From positions 133,122,029-133,186,028 of the forward strand of contig OY757015.1 in the NCBI GenBank assembly GCA_963580285.1: DNA of 64,000 nucleotides, written 5' to 3'. The position numbers were made by a program, and so were the translations under genes. The notes beneath the pieces were generated by a model. The model was not told the DNA's origin, did not search any database, and was given only the letters and a program-made list of their open reading frames with translations. Positions 1 through 11,224 of this stretch are shown here, piece after piece (the stretch's first letter is position 1; each line of letters opens with the position of its first letter). The DNA comes from Lucinisca nassula. Taxonomy: Eukaryota; Mollusca; Bivalvia; Lucinida; Lucinidae.

Positions 1-1285
1 CAAAATAGTTTGGCCGTGATTACGTAACTTGCGACTTATGACGAAATTACTGTCCGAGCTAGTCTGCTCGACAAGGAGCTAGTTCACTCGACATGGAGAT
101 ATTGCCCTCAAAATGAAGATGAAACATCCATCAGATGACTGGGGCATGATTCGATGTCTTTCTATGGTAATTTATCCAACTGGTTTCTTTACCTCTGTCT
201 AGTGGGGTAACAAGATACTATGCCCACAAGACGGCCCCTCAGTCGTTTCTCCCGGTCGTTTTGCCCCATTTTGCACCCATAGCTGTTTCGTCTACAAAGC
301 CTGGTCTTTTCGCACCCTGAGTCATTTCGCCCACCTAGTTGCTTCGCCTCCTTCCAATTCACTCGACGTGTAGATATTGCCCTCAAAAATGAAGATGAAA
401 CATCCATCAGATGACTGGGGCCTGATTCGATGTCTTTCCAGGCAATTTATCCAACTGGTTTCTTTACCTCTGGCTAGTGGAGTAACAAGATACTATGCAC
501 ACAAGACGGCCCCTCAGTCGTTCCTCCCTGGTAGTTTCGCCCCATTTTGCACCCATAGCTGTTTCGTTCCCAAGCCTGGTCTTTTGGCTCCCTGAGTCAT
601 TTCGCCCACCTAGTTGCTTCCAATTTAGAACGGATCAATGGATGGATGGATGTTTGTTGGATGGATGGGTACACTACAGAGAGGGGTAAGTGAGTGAGTA
701 TTAAGATGGATGGGTCCATTGGAAGACGGATGAACGAACGAACAAACGTACAGACAGACAGACAGACAAAAGCCTCTATCGGATAAAATACTCAAAATGT
801 AGGGATGATACTTATTCAAATGATTCATGAATAACTATAATAATCTAGGGAATAAAAAGTAAAGAGGCGCCCGATTATCTAGCACAGGAATATATATATA
901 TATATATTTTTTGTTGCATGTCCGGTATTTTTCTGCTCAGGAATAGTCCTTTGGAACTTTTTCCTTGGAAAACGCCCATCTGAAAAGAAAATCGAACATT
1001 CAATATAAAAATGCATTATGTCAAATCTCAATTTGAGTTTGCAGCTAAATGGTTAAACCAGACAGACAGCGCACTTAACCACCAGGCCCACTAGCCAGAG
1101 GTAAAGAAACCAGTGGGACCATAGAAAGACATCGAACCAGGCCCCAGTCATCTGATGAATGTTTCATCTTTGAGGGCACTATCTCCATGTCGAGTGAACT
1201 AGCTCGATTGTCGTGAAGACTAGCTCGTACAGTAATTTCGTCATAAGTGGCAAGTAACGTAATCACGGCCAAAATATTTTGCTTA
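1..1285. repeat. Direct and inverted repeat complex
   Basis: About 85-346 and 360-620 are two direct copies of a 275-bp unit (ACTCGACATGGAGATATTGC ... CACCTAGTTGCTTC). About 1-210 recurs inverted at 1085-1278, ending in TTACGTAATCACGGCCAAAA. Between them lie ATGG and ACAG short tandem repeats (637-772) and a (TA)8 run (892-907). Frames here are incidental. Confidence 0.7.
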
Positions 1286-1744
1286 TTTCAAACGTTCCAT
1301 GTTTCATTTCACTAGGACTGTTACTTCTGGGGGTGTGAAGGGCGTACTTTTGACGGAAAATGAAAAAATCGTCGGCCAAAATCTCCGTGTTGACATAAAT
1401 TGACAATTTTTCAGGTCCGTGATAAAAAGTTTAGTTTCATTCATACTCCAGCGCTGCAAATTTCCATGGCAAATTCTAGCGGGGTACAAAGTTAAATCAT
1501 TTCTATGTTGAACTGCATTGCCGGATATTTTTATAAATAGTTTACAAAGAAAATAATGGTGATAAAACTCTTCGAGACCTACCTTTGTTTTCAAGTTTTC
1601 TGGTGATGGAGCTAGCTCGAGAGCTCCCGGATGTGTCGAGGGAACAAATTTCCATTGACTCATTTTCGAGCTAGTTCCCCTGATTACCACCCGTGAATAA
1701 GCTCAAACGTTTATCCAACATTTCATTTTTATTAGCACTGAATT
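1286..1744. other. No recognised feature
   Basis: Unique-looking AT-rich sequence with no gene or repeat that I can name. Confidence 0.4.
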
Positions 1745-2119
1745 TACAGTCGAACTTCAATGGCTCGAACCCCTTTGGGACCATGGAAATTTGTTCGAGA
1801 CAGCGGTAGTTCGAGCCACGGTGGGTATCTATTAGTGCCATACCAGGAGGCATAATGAAGATGATTGCGGGGCAATTTTTCGGTATTATATATTATAAAT
1901 ATATGCTGTGTGTACTCATTAGAATCGCCTCATTAGAATCGCCTCATCGAGGCGATTCTAATGAGTGCACACAGTATATATTTGCAAGATAAAAGAAGAA
2001 AATCTCCTTAAATTATGTCTCATTCGTATTCGGAGGAATTCCCTGCGGGTTCAAAAACAGGTTCGACTCTTCCATAGTTAACGAGCCAACAGAGTTCGAG
2101 CCATTACAGTTCTACTGTA
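1745..2119 (+). mobile_element. MITE-B copy 1 with central hairpin
   Basis: Inverted ends of about 26 bp built on GAACTTCAATGGCTCGAAC (left) and its diverged complement (right, ending TTCTACTGTA). A central hairpin (1906-1980) reads ACTCATTAGAATCGCCTC, a spacer, and the complement. No coding capacity; a non-autonomous DNA transposon. Confidence 0.7.
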
Positions 2120-2312
2120 TATCATTCTGCTTCTCTATCTCCAAAACTTTTGCATTCATTTGGTGCTATCAGATAGAAGTCATTGCCTGGGTTAAAAAAT
2201 AATAAGCATATTCTTATGAGTGAAAACAATTAAATGAATGGACTGTTTCCAGTCCAGTTATCACCGATTACATTCGGACAATGATCTTTTTCTTTGTGGG
2301 GTTGGTATGTTT

Positions 2313-2450
2313 ATCAGGGATGGGCGAAAACCGGAGTACCCGAAGAAAAACCATCTGACCTTCCGTTGCAGAATTTGTCGTCTCAGATGTGACCCATCGA
2401 GCTAGACTCGAACGCACAGCTCTTACCCACTAGGCCACAGAAGCCCGTTC
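2313..2450 (-). mobile_element. SINE-4, truncated at the tail
   Basis: SINE-4 has a tRNA-like head CCTCCGTGGCCTAGTGGATA, the B-box-like GTTCGAGCCT, a body containing CTTCTGCAACGGAAGGTCAG and a tail GGCCGTTAAAC(AAC)n. This inverted copy keeps head and body only. Confidence 0.7.
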
Positions 2451-2504
2451 GGACAATGTTTAACTCTTATCATGCTGTTCACGACAACCCCTATCTTTGG
2501 AAAC

Positions 2505-2568
2505 AGTGTAGATCCAGATCAGATGGCTTCTGGAGAAGCCATCTGATCAGGATCTACACTGTTGGACA
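2505..2568. repeat. PAL-C hairpin
   Basis: PAL-C is a palindrome of about 65 bp: ACAGTGTAGACCCAGATCAG, a variable centre, and the complement. Here the centre is ATGGCTTCTGGAGAAGCCAT. Confidence 0.75.
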
Positions 2569-2714
2569 ATCAATTTATGAATTTGTAGGAATAAATTCCA
2601 TCAAGTAATCTGATTGGTTCAAAGTCAGAAATGGATGTGGCTAATCTGAATATTCAGCAAGAGAAGGGTTAAAAGTTATACCTATTATCTCATTTCTCTT
2701 ATTTCTAGTCCAGC

Positions 2715-2866
2715 ATAGATTGTGGGTGCTCGTTAGAATAGCCTCATTTAGGCGGCTCTATCGAATACCTACCATCTGCGTTCTCTGAACAAAAATGATA
2801 ATAAGGTATACACCTGACCCCTTTAAACCCCACTTATCCCTGTATAAGGTGGGGTTTAGAGAGGTA
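2715..2866 (-). mobile_element. PAL-A remnant
   Basis: Contains GATTGTGGGTGCTCGTTAGA, a degraded second arm, and the AAACCCCAC / GTGGGGTTT stem pair. Confidence 0.55.
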
Positions 2867-2998
2867 TAAACGAACTTGTTAAACTGATGAAAGCCGTTAC
2901 AGTGCATGGAGGTTTTAGATTTGGGGTTTGTAACCCAGTTTTCACTTTTATGGTGAAGTTTACCTACCATACTTTTCATGGACAGGCTTATTTTTTGT

Positions 2999-3600
2999 GT
3001 TTGAATTGAGGTTTATATGCATGGACGGGCCGACTCGCACCACGTTGCCTGGGAAGGCTTATAGACCTTCTAATAGACTTATGAAAAATAGAAGTGAAGG
3101 CAATGCTCAGGAATCGATACAATAAACCCACAGCTCCCATCAGAGACACCAAAGGGAAAGAAACACAAACATGAAACAACTAGACCCTAATGCAAACATC
3201 AATAGCGAAACGCCAAAATTACACTTACTTTCCAACAAAATGGCCAACTGGCTATCCAAAATAAAATAATATAAGCGATACACACATGTAAAGTCAGACA
3301 ATTACAAAAATAAACCACGGCAGAAGAACCGCCTTGGAACGTTCAGTGAAGGCAGAGGGTGTGTGTGTGTGTGTGTGGGGGGGGGGGGGGGTGACTCACA
3401 ATATGTCTCTTCAGCTCTTGTGTCAGCATAAAATAAATTAAAACCTGGCTTGGATAAAATGTGGCATTGTATCATGGGCCAAACTATTAACATCTCCTGA
3501 CCTTTTAAGCGCTTTACTGGTACTCATGTGCGGTCAGTTTCAGCTCTGAAGCACCCCCCATACAGCCCAATCTATTTCTCTATGCCCCGATGGACAGGCT
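2999..3600 (-). mobile_element. SINE-1 remnant interrupted by the retroelement
   Basis: Left piece 2999-3073 (with an internal deletion joining tail to mid-body) and right piece 3509-3600 together make a shortened SINE-1 on the - strand. Confidence 0.6.
3074..3498 (-). mobile_element. 3' end of the same retroelement, inserted into a SINE-1
   Basis: The - strand carries the same 3' untranslated blocks (AAGGCGGTTCTTCTG, TTTGGTGTCTCTGATGGG). It interrupts a SINE-1 (pieces at 2999-3073 and 3499-3600) and is flanked by GACCTTCTAA (3064-3073) and GACCTTTTAA (3499-3508), a near-perfect 10-bp target duplication. A GT repeat and a 16-G run (3359-3391) stand where the other copy has its long C run. 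Confidence 0.7.
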
Positions 3601-3888
3601 TGTACATAAGGGGTTATAACCAATACAGTGTATATTCTTTCACTAAAGCTGACAACTATCCTTCTTGAATTAGCGGAACGGAAAGAACATTTTATGATCA
3701 ATGTCTACTAAAGAATGTTGCTGGACCAGCCAGGATCAAACATGCGACCTCCTGATCACATGTTAGACACGTATAAGACTGGGCCGACGTGGCCGACAGA
3801 ACAATTATGCAGTATTGTTTGTCGTCGTGCATGCCCCATGACATCTTTGAATGCGTTTGCTATTTGCTTCAGTTACAATACCGAAGGT

Positions 3889-4410
3889 GTGTCCTTTACC
3901 ACCAGCAAAAGGCACATGTGTCCTTTACCACCAGCAAAAGGCACATGTGCCCTTTTCCACCAACCAAAGGCACGTGTGCCATTTACCATCAGCAAAAGGA
4001 CGTGTTTCCTTTACTACCAGCAAAAGGTATGTGTGTCCTTTACCACCAGCAAAAAGGTATGTGTGTCCTTTACCACCAGCAAAATGCACGCGACTCCTTT
4101 ACCACCAGCATGAAGCCTCTGTGGTGTAGTGGTAATGGTACTCGCCTGAAAATCCAGGGATTGCCAGATCGACTTCTCCAGACTTTCGGATGAATTTTTG
4201 AACCGATGCCCCGCCTCCGTATGACCTGAGCTGTTGGTTGGATGTAAAACTGAAACACACTCACTTTACCACCAGCAAAAAGCACGCATTTCCTTTACCA
4301 CCAGGATGAAACACGTGTGTCCTTTAGCATCAGCGAAAAGCACGTGTTCCCTTTACCACCAGCAATAGGCACGTGTGCCTCTTACCGCCAGCAGAAAGCA
4401 CACATAGCAT
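3889..4410 (+). repeat. 29-bp minisatellite
   Basis: Unit TCCTTTACCACCAGCAAAAG plus GCACATGTG or variants, repeated about eight times at 3889-4107 and about five times at 4262-4410, with SINE-3 between. All three frames stay open by chance. Confidence 0.85.
4108..4262 (+). mobile_element. SINE-3 copy inside a minisatellite
   Basis: SINE-3 has a tRNA-like head GCCTCCGTGGTGCAGTGGTT, the central block TCTCCACACTTTCGGATGA, TCCGTATGACCTTAGCTG and a tail GGACGTAAAACTCAAAC. This copy is diverged, and its TTTACCACCAGCA flanks match the surrounding array. Confidence 0.75.
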
Positions 4411-4489
4411 CATTATGGTGTCGACAGTTTATCAATCGGCCCAAAGACTTACAAAAAGGCGCAGTTACGAGTACTGCTGATCGCCGGGG

Positions 4490-4492
<3 letters not shown>

Positions 4493-4566
<74 letters not shown>

Positions 4567-4582
4567 GTCTCTGTCTCTGTGT
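4493..4582 (+). repeat. (CT)n(GTCT)n microsatellite
   Basis: About 20 CT units, then seven GTCT units, then TCTGTC units. Confidence 0.95.
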
Positions 4583-4699
4583 CATATGGAGACGGCGCCT
4601 CGGTGTAAATTCTCAGCCGACAGTCTGTAGAACACTTTCTGTAACTGGTTATCCCATATGCATATTTTCGTGTATGTCTGGGGGCCCAAGGACACTGAC

Positions 4700-4752
4700 A
4701 AAAGTGAAGACCGAGATCAGCAAACCCTGATCAGGGTCTTCACTGTTTGCTT
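4700..4752. repeat. PAL-C hairpin
   Basis: AAGTGAAGACCGAGATCAG ... CTGATCAGGGTCTTCACTGT. Confidence 0.65.
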
Positions 4753-5261
4753 AAAATGTATAATTCCCGAATGAGGGCCACTTTTCCAGCACACATTCAG
4801 AAACAATCAGCAAAACAATGCCGTATTGCTTTGATCCTAGGTGAATTGTAATCTGAGATTGATGCAACATGCTCGTATCATTTTCTTACCATTGTTCAAA
4901 ACCTATGCCCATAGGTTGGGCTCACGGGTTACATTCGCTTCTTTGGTCTCTTTTAGATTCAAGATGCGTGCAAAATATTTTTAGTCACTTTATATGTAAA
5001 TAAATATCATTAATTTCGTAAATACTATACACTCCTACCAAATTGTGATAAAAGTTTCCTCAATTTGAGTAGCTTTGATCTTACTAGCTTGAAAGACAAC
5101 AATTTCTATGAAAACAAACAGATCCCAGTAGAAGACTTTAAATCAGACAATATGACAGATAAGAAGATAAAATTCTAGAAAAAGCAGAGTATAATTAGAT
5201 TTCCAGGTTGTAGCAGAGTTGAACATTATTTAGTTTCCATTGACCAGCCTGCTCAAAACTT
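4753..5261. other. No recognised feature
   Basis: AT-rich sequence; no gene or repeat recognised. Confidence 0.4.
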
Positions 5262-5483
5262 TTTTTGTTTTGTCATGGCCCTTCCAAGATAATTTCACTT
5301 ATTTTGAGCCAAGCGATAATCAGAGGTTGGCAAAAACCAGAGTACCCGGAGAAAAACCACCTGATCTTCCGTTGTAGAACCTGGCATCTCACACGTGACC
5401 CCAGTCAGGCTCAAACCCACAGCGGTGAAAGACTTAATGATTAAGAGTCAGGGCTCTTATCCACTAGATCACGGAAGCCCGCA
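5262..5483 (-). mobile_element. SINE-4, diverged
   Basis: Full-length inverted copy from the CATGGCCCTTCCAAGATAAT end to CCACTAGATCACGGAAGC. It abuts a SINE-1 head fragment on its right (5497-5582). Confidence 0.75.
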
Positions 5484-5496
5484 ACTGTGCAGGCTT

Positions 5497-5582
5497 ACTT
5501 ATGTGTGGTCAGTTTCAGCTCTACGTGGAAACACCATTCAGCTCAATACTCGTATTTCTCCAAGCCCCGATAGGCGGGGTGA
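5497..5582 (-). mobile_element. SINE-1 head fragment
   Basis: Complement of the first ~90 bases of SINE-1 (GTGTGGTCAGTTTCAGCTCT to CCCCGATAGGCGGGG). Confidence 0.6.
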
Positions 5583-5835
5583 TTTTTGGTTTGATATTGT
5601 GTATGATAACTGAATCGTCAATTCTATGCTACTTAAAATCTTACCAAGTCTTTTTTGAGCATATTTACGTAAAGTCGTCTTACTTTGATAGGGGCCGAAG
5701 CGTTAAGTCGACTTATTTTGATACCTTTCCTGATTTGACACTTTATAAAAATTCAGGTTGAAAAAATGAATAAGGAATAAGGACAAATGAATAAGAAAAA
5801 AGGAATAAGGAAACATCTTATCACTCGTTGCAAAC

Positions 5836-5895
5836 AGTGCAGTCCCATAGCAGATGCTGCAGTACAAGATGCCTGATCAGGGCCTTCACTGTTCC
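5836..5895. repeat. PAL-C hairpin, degraded
   Basis: AACAGTGCAGTCC ... CTGATCAGGGCCTTCACTGT; the left arm is degraded. Confidence 0.5.
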
Positions 5896-6612
5896 AATTT
5901 TTATCAATGTTTAAATTCTACTCAGCCTGGTACCCTTCTGTATGCGGGATAGGAGATCCCATTCTGTACAATATTGAAAAAAGCTTTACTTTTATTTTTC
6001 TTTTATTTATTTGTGATTTTTCCTCATTACTAAAAGCTCTTTAAATAAAGACCTTACTGATTAACATTCTTACTTTTCCTTATTTACTTACCTACCTACT
6101 ATTGAATCAACGTTGAATCAAAGTTCGGTCAATGTTGTGTGCCTGCAGGGTTACTTGCTTACTTACCTACTCGACCACTCACTTGCTCGCTCACGCACTT
6201 GCTCACTCACTCAAACCTGTTTCTTTTTCCTAGAAATGAATTTTCCTCTGTATAGTTAAAAGCCGAAAAATCTGTAAATTGTTCTTAGCTTCAGCAACTT
6301 CTTGAGTGTTTCCCGATTTTTGCCAGCTCTGGTAATAAAATACCTATTCTGACAGTCCAACGCAGGGAGAGGGTTTAGTTTAGAGATTAAAGTCTGATAA
6401 CAAAATAGAGAAAATTCAGAAAAAAGTTCAGTATTTTGTAGGACTGTATACTTGATATTCTTTCTGATATTATAACTTAATCCGGAACAATGCCACAAAT
6501 ATGCTAGTAAAGTGCAGTAAGCATCAGTTCTACTTCTACCCTGGTCAAGCTTCGTGCAGGTCTCTATTATCACAAATGAAGGCTCATAACCCGAAGTTGT
6601 TGCTCGAATTGT
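5896..6612. other. Mostly unrecognised; a PAL-K fragment near 6105-6150
   Basis: TTGAATCAACGTTGAATCAA and GTGTGCCTGCAGGG match the CAACGTTGATTCAACG class of short elements. Short CTTACTTACCTAC and CACTTGCTCGCTCAC tandem stretches lie at about 6070-6215. Nothing else. Confidence 0.4.
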
Positions 6613-7110
6613 TCAAACAGTAGCTGCGACTAAATTTGGAAAGATAGGACCAAAACGCCCCATACCAAGGTGAGTTATCTCAATATTCTTGTACGCATGT
6701 GAAACTTGGGCAGCGGAACTAGAGAGAAGAATACAATTTACAGAGTCTCTTACAAGATTCATTGGCCCACGCGAAGGGCTCCTCAAGGAAGATGAGATAG
6801 TATATACATGTCTCCTGCTCATCAGGCCTCACCAAGACATTTTTCCAGGGAACAGTACATGGAATAAGAAGGCGTGAAAGACAAATGCAGAAATGGGAAG
6901 ATAAGATCAAGGAGTGGACAGGGGTAAGTTTGCAGCATCTCAGATGGCAGTAGAAGACAGAACAAATGGGAAAGACCCAACTAGCACAAAATAACGGGCC
7001 AACGTCGGGCCGACAGCGATACGACGTTGAAACGTCGTATCGCTATCGGCCCGACGTTGGCCCGACATGCTTTGCTAGCTGGGGACTGGCCCTCAAGAAG
7101 AACTCCTCAC
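6613..7110 (+). pseudogene. Eroded LINE reverse-transcriptase C-terminal fragment
   Basis: The + strand reads ACETWAAELERRIQFTES, RFIG, then after a decayed stretch QKWEDKIKEWTGVSLQ and EQMGK. This is the order of motifs at the C-terminal end of invertebrate LINE ORF2 proteins (xETWxLTxELERRIQxxE ... KRWEDNIKEWTG). Frames shift several times. A palindromic element (6976-7084) interrupts it. A second eroded stretch of the same region lies at 7403-7560, with a PAL-A element between them. Confidence 0.55.
6976..7084. mobile_element. PAL-K palindromic element
   Basis: Near-perfect palindrome: CCCAACTAGCA ... GGGCCAACGTCGGGCCGACA / complement ... TGCTAGCTGGGG. Inserted in the eroded LINE piece. 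Confidence 0.75.
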
Positions 7111-7115
7111 TATAG

Positions 7116-7402
7116 CATCATGAAAACACGCCTATATAATTATACTCCCCGCCCCCCTTGAACTCTACTTTTATATAGTTAAACTGGGGTTAAGAGTGGG
7201 TATACCTACTTTTTTATTTCTGCTCTAAAATATAGATTATGGGTAATCGTTAGAACTGCCTCTATGAGGCGATTCTAACGAGTACCCACAATGTATATTT
7301 TGAGCAGAGAAATAAGAAAAATAACACAATTTTTCATCTTAAAGTTTTCTTTTTTCAGCGGTAAAGTTTACAATGTAATTGTTAAGGCGTGTTTTCATAA
7401 TG
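7116..7402 (+). mobile_element. PAL-A, complete
   Basis: PAL-A is a MITE of about 250-290 bp with ends built on ACGAAAACACGCCTATA, an AACCCCAC/GTGGGGTT stem pair, and a central hairpin with arms ACTCGTTAGAACCGCCTC. This copy runs from CATCATGAAAACACGCC to AAGGCGTGTTTTCATAATG. No coding capacity. Confidence 0.85.
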
Positions 7403-7560
7403 GTAAAAAGAAGGAAACTGGGATGGTATTTACATGTCTCCCTCTCATCAAGCCTCGCCAAGACAATACTCCAGGGAACAGTTAATGGAATAAAAGCGTT
7501 GGAAGACAAAAAAAAATCAAAGCGCCAAAGGCACTGAAATGACAGATTATATGAAAAAAT
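7403..7560 (+). pseudogene. Second eroded copy of the LINE fragment
   Basis: TTTACATGTCTCCCTCTCAT and the following CAAGCCTCGCCAAGACAAT match 6805-6845 (ATACATGTCTCCTGCTCAT, AGGCCTCACCAAGACAT), followed by CCAGGGAACAGT in both. It continues into an A-rich decayed stretch. It has no coding potential. Confidence 0.5.
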
Positions 7561-7989
7561 CATAACACTATGAAAACTATGAAAACTTACAGAAAACCTT
7601 TCTGAAAAGAGCTTAAAATTTAGAAAGGTAGTTCTGCAAATTCCAATATATGATATGTTTGCAGATGTCTATAGACCGGTGGTATTATGAAACGCCATTT
7701 AATATTTCAAATTTTTGAAAGAAACTATTTACGTTTTCAAAACCAAACATTAAAATTCAAGTTTTAACAATGCCACTGTCCATAAGTAACAGTTTTTGTC
7801 TGGTCGGTTGTGGACACCTCTACCCAAAGATACTCTATTAGAAAGAGATCGGAGAAGAAAGGCTGGCTAGTCCAATACACGAATTCCACTGGCTTAAAAA
7901 CATTTTTGAGTAAGAACAGCACTATGAGCCCGCTCGTAATCCTGCTGGATAAGAAATCCCGGATTCTGAGCGTAAACAAATAAATAGAA
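7561..7989. other. No recognised feature
   Basis: A 72-codon frame on the - strand (7979-7764) has no recognisable motif. Confidence 0.4.
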
Positions 7990-8590
7990 TCGTGTGATTG
8001 ATGTAACGTCTCGCTGTTCAGTTCACGTCTCAGCTAGCGCTATGATCTTGAATGTTCTTAATGACACTAAGCTGCGTTCGCTAACTGCACGCAATAGCTC
8101 GCCACACAATTACGCTTATTTCACCCGATATGTCATGCTCTGTTAAGCACGAGTCGCCTCGGCATACCTTACACCTATACGTCAAAACACCCGGAAACGA
8201 CAACCGGTGTGATTCACGCTGAAGTGCGATTTGTCACTGAAACGCATACGTCAGTCCCTTAGACGCCAATTTACGTATTTCATGCACTGGCGTAAGTGTT
8301 CCGTACGGTGTCGACGCGTTAACTTTGGTCACGACAGGGACGTCTAGCCCTCAAACGTGCATCGCATTAGGGCGACGATCAGTGTCAGTGCTTATTAGTC
8401 GGTAGTTGAGACCCCTTGTTTATCTACAGGTACAATGTAGCAGCTGCCGGCGGAAATCTGTTTCGAATATGCGTCTGACGGTCGAACTGATCTTCACGTA
8501 CGGACGTCGGTCTTCCGCTACGTCGACGTCCACTAGCGTCTTCTGTATATAGTAAGATGTCGCTCCAATAGACGATAGATCACACACTTG
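7990..8590. promoter_or_regulatory. CpG-dense block
   Basis: CG dinucleotides are conspicuously frequent (for example GTCGACGCG, TACGGACGTCGG, TACGTCGACGTCC), unlike the CpG-poor flanks. No long frame, TATA box or named repeat. It could be an unmethylated CpG island, a promoter, or a young repeat not yet CpG-depleted. Confidence 0.4.
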
Positions 8591-8623
8591 TGGCACCCAA
8601 AATCAGAGTAAACGTCATCCGCT

Positions 8624-8914
8624 TTACTTTCCAGGGGCACGCATACGATCCTTTAATGAAAACTGTTGCAATACGCTCTCACTAAATGCTTTTTTGAGAA
8701 CATATTTCAGTTTCTTCTTTTCTTGGCACGACCTTACATTACACATCAAAAGTTTGATCCTGAACATGTGGTTTCTATCCGTACTGGTGTGAGGGTGGTG
8801 CACAGGATCGACGTGGCCGGACTGGTAACCAGACGTCACGGTTGATTGATTTAACCTTTTTAGCTTAAGGGCATGGTGCCTAATTGTGTTGTAATCGTTT
8901 GGTTTCAGAATCAA
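8624..8914 (-). pseudogene. Possible LINE endonuclease-start fragment
   Basis: 96-residue frame with HTSTDRNHMFRIKLLMCNVR; a short basic stretch followed by IKLLxxNVRS resembles the start of LINE apurinic-type endonucleases. The match is short and the rest is not recognisable, so this is weak. It could be chance. Confidence 0.25.
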
Positions 8915-8996
8915 AGCACTGAGAGTGTGGGGTGTAGGTTGGAGTAATAGGCCTGGGCTGAGATTTAAACTGTTTCATTTAACTCTGAAATTCCAA

Positions 8997-9064
8997 ACAA
9001 ATAGTGAAGATTTTGATAAGAAGACGCGTTTGGCAGCGTCTGATCTTGGTCTACACTGTTTGCC
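8997..9064. repeat. PAL-C hairpin, one arm decayed
   Basis: AATAGTGAAGATTTTGAT ... GCGTCTGATCTTGGTCTACA. Confidence 0.6.
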
Positions 9065-10079
9065 GAGCTTACCCTATGATTCCAGGATAACCCTCTTCCG
9101 TCTTATGGAATACTCCGAACTCACTGTGGCTATTTTCTACAAAACAAAAAGTTATTCTGACAAGCCAGTGATAGTCACGTAGACATTAGCACTGAAGCGC
9201 TTTTCTTATTAGCAACTTCGGGTCGAATGCCAAACAATCAACCCAAACATAGCCGCGTCGTTTGTCAGTGTTGGGTACATGTAAGTGCTATCTGTAAAAT
9301 CTGCACATGAATCAAATGGTGGATCTGGCAAACAATGTAAACTCAGTTCAAAAGCCACACAAGACAGTGCTGATCTTGTTTTACACTTTTTGCATTAGTT
9401 ACTAACATCTTAAGTTTAAATGAATCAGTCCAAGTCCCCGTTCATGACCAGCCTGCATTTAGAGACAATCGGCATGAGTGCTGTCAGTCCTTTGATGTAT
9501 TCACTGCCTTGGGTTTCTGGAGTGCACTCTTCCATCACTGAAGTTGGGCTCGTCCATTCTGCTAAATATATGGAACCTAGAATTATATCACAGGACCTAT
9601 ACTAAGTATCTGTACCATATTCGAGGGTTGAAAGGGACAGCCTTTCTTTTCAATTTCTCCACGCAAAATCAATATACACCTAAGTTGTAACTGACCTAAA
9701 CTTGACCTCGAAAGTCAGAAAGAAAACCCATTAATATTCTTGTCTACAGCTGGCCTGGTCCCACAGCAGGCTGATCTTTAAGGATTAAATATTGACAGAA
9801 AACAGTGTAAAAACTGAGCAGACTGCTGAGCAGACGCCGCATTGATCTGGGTATACCCGTCGCATGATGCAGCTGATTCATATGAAATGCTCAATCGTCA
9901 AGTCGTCTGCTTCAAAAGTTTGTATTACGCTTACAAGGATAACTAATACGCTTGTACAATTTGGATTACTGCGCCAAACCGGACTACATTTTGTGCGGAC
10001 TCATATTTCTATGGCGGTCAAAGCCGGAAGAAAAAGCCTGAATTACGTAAAACGTGCAGCACAGCAAGAATAGACAGAT
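9065..10079. other. No recognised gene; PAL-C scraps
   Basis: PAL-C-like scraps near 9362-9393 and 9805-9850; otherwise nothing recognised. Confidence 0.4.
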
Positions 10080-10215
10080 GGAATCTGTCATTAAAAATGG
10101 GAAGATAAGATCAAGAAGTGGACAGGGATGAGCTTTGCAGGATCTAAGGCAGGACAGAGACTGTCATGAAGTGATCAAGTGCTACTACAACCGGCAGGGT
10201 TACGGGATAAGTGAA
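10080..10215 (+). pseudogene. Third eroded piece of the same LINE C-terminus
   Basis: Reads KWEDKIKKWTGMSFAGS then a frame break and stop. It matches the WEDKIKEWTG block near 6890-6930. Confidence 0.5.
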
Positions 10216-11224
10216 ATGAAGTGGAGCAAGCAATTATTTTGGGTCGCTTTACTACTGCAATTCTTCGCTGCTTAGTCCACGCGATTATAACTGACCAATA
10301 GGCTGAAACTGTACGCAAATTAACGGTTTTGTATGCTGCGTAATAAACAACTCACAATGCCGATACTAAACAGTGTACAGGAAATCCATGGTTTTAGCCT
10401 GGGATAGAAATTCTTTTCTAACCCTGGTGTTCTTACCCCAAATCGAATATTCTCGCGTGTTTGATAAATGCACTGGTTGAATACGACCTCATATACGCCC
10501 ATCGTAAAGGTTGACGTCACAGCACGTTACATGACGTCATTAAGCCTAAACATTCCTGTATAACGGATATCGGTTATCGAAGTTACTGCAGCACTAAGAA
10601 ATGGAAGGTATACAAGAAAAAGAATCCTAAATGGGTGTGAGGGGTGGATAGAAAAATCAGTCCCTTGGGATCACTGTCAGGCATTCGGGACGAATTTTTC
10701 GATCCACTCCTCACGCCCTTACACATGTAAGATTCTAATATTTTATTCCAAGTTAAAACTATTGATTTCCTTATCCGGTGTGCAAGAACTTACCCAGGCA
10801 AACTGCATAAGTAAGACGTTAAATTAAGTAAAATAAAAAAAAAGTGTGGCGTTGTGCAAGAAACTCGGAGAATCTTATATGCGGTTCTGTTGTAGATGGG
10901 CGTTTGCAACCCTTAGGATGACCGTGCTGAGCGGAAACTGGGCATAGCCTCCCTCCATTTACAACAGAAATCCATATTAGATTCTTAAAGTCCAGATTAT
11001 ACAGAGACAATCGACAGACCAGTGCTTTCAATTCACCGCTGCGGCCATTTCTTCTGTATTGGTGATGGCCTGCCATGCCAGGTCGGTGAAGTTTATTCTC
11101 TTAGATAACCAAGGTAAACTTTGTACCGATAATTTTCCACAATGTTTCCGTAGTAGATAAACAGAGAAACAACACGATATGTGTCGCCATCGTTCACACA
11201 TTTCGTTAACAAATCCGTGTAATG
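10216..11224. other. No recognised gene; one hairpin element inside
   Basis: Apart from the hairpin element at 10622-10736 nothing is recognised. Confidence 0.4.
10622..10736. mobile_element. Hairpin MITE
   Basis: GAATCCTAAATGGGTGTGAG, GGGTGGAT, AAAAAT ... ATTTTTCGATCCACTCCTCA, CGCCC ... AAGATTC: inverted arms of about 45 bp around a short core. Confidence 0.6.

Noticed and set aside
3715..4193. Three overlapping 90-130 codon frames on the + strand
   Set aside because: All lie in a 29-bp minisatellite whose unit lacks stops in every frame.
4317..4730. 137-codon frame with a long Ser-Leu run
   Set aside because: Microsatellite (CT/GTCT) plus the minisatellite end.
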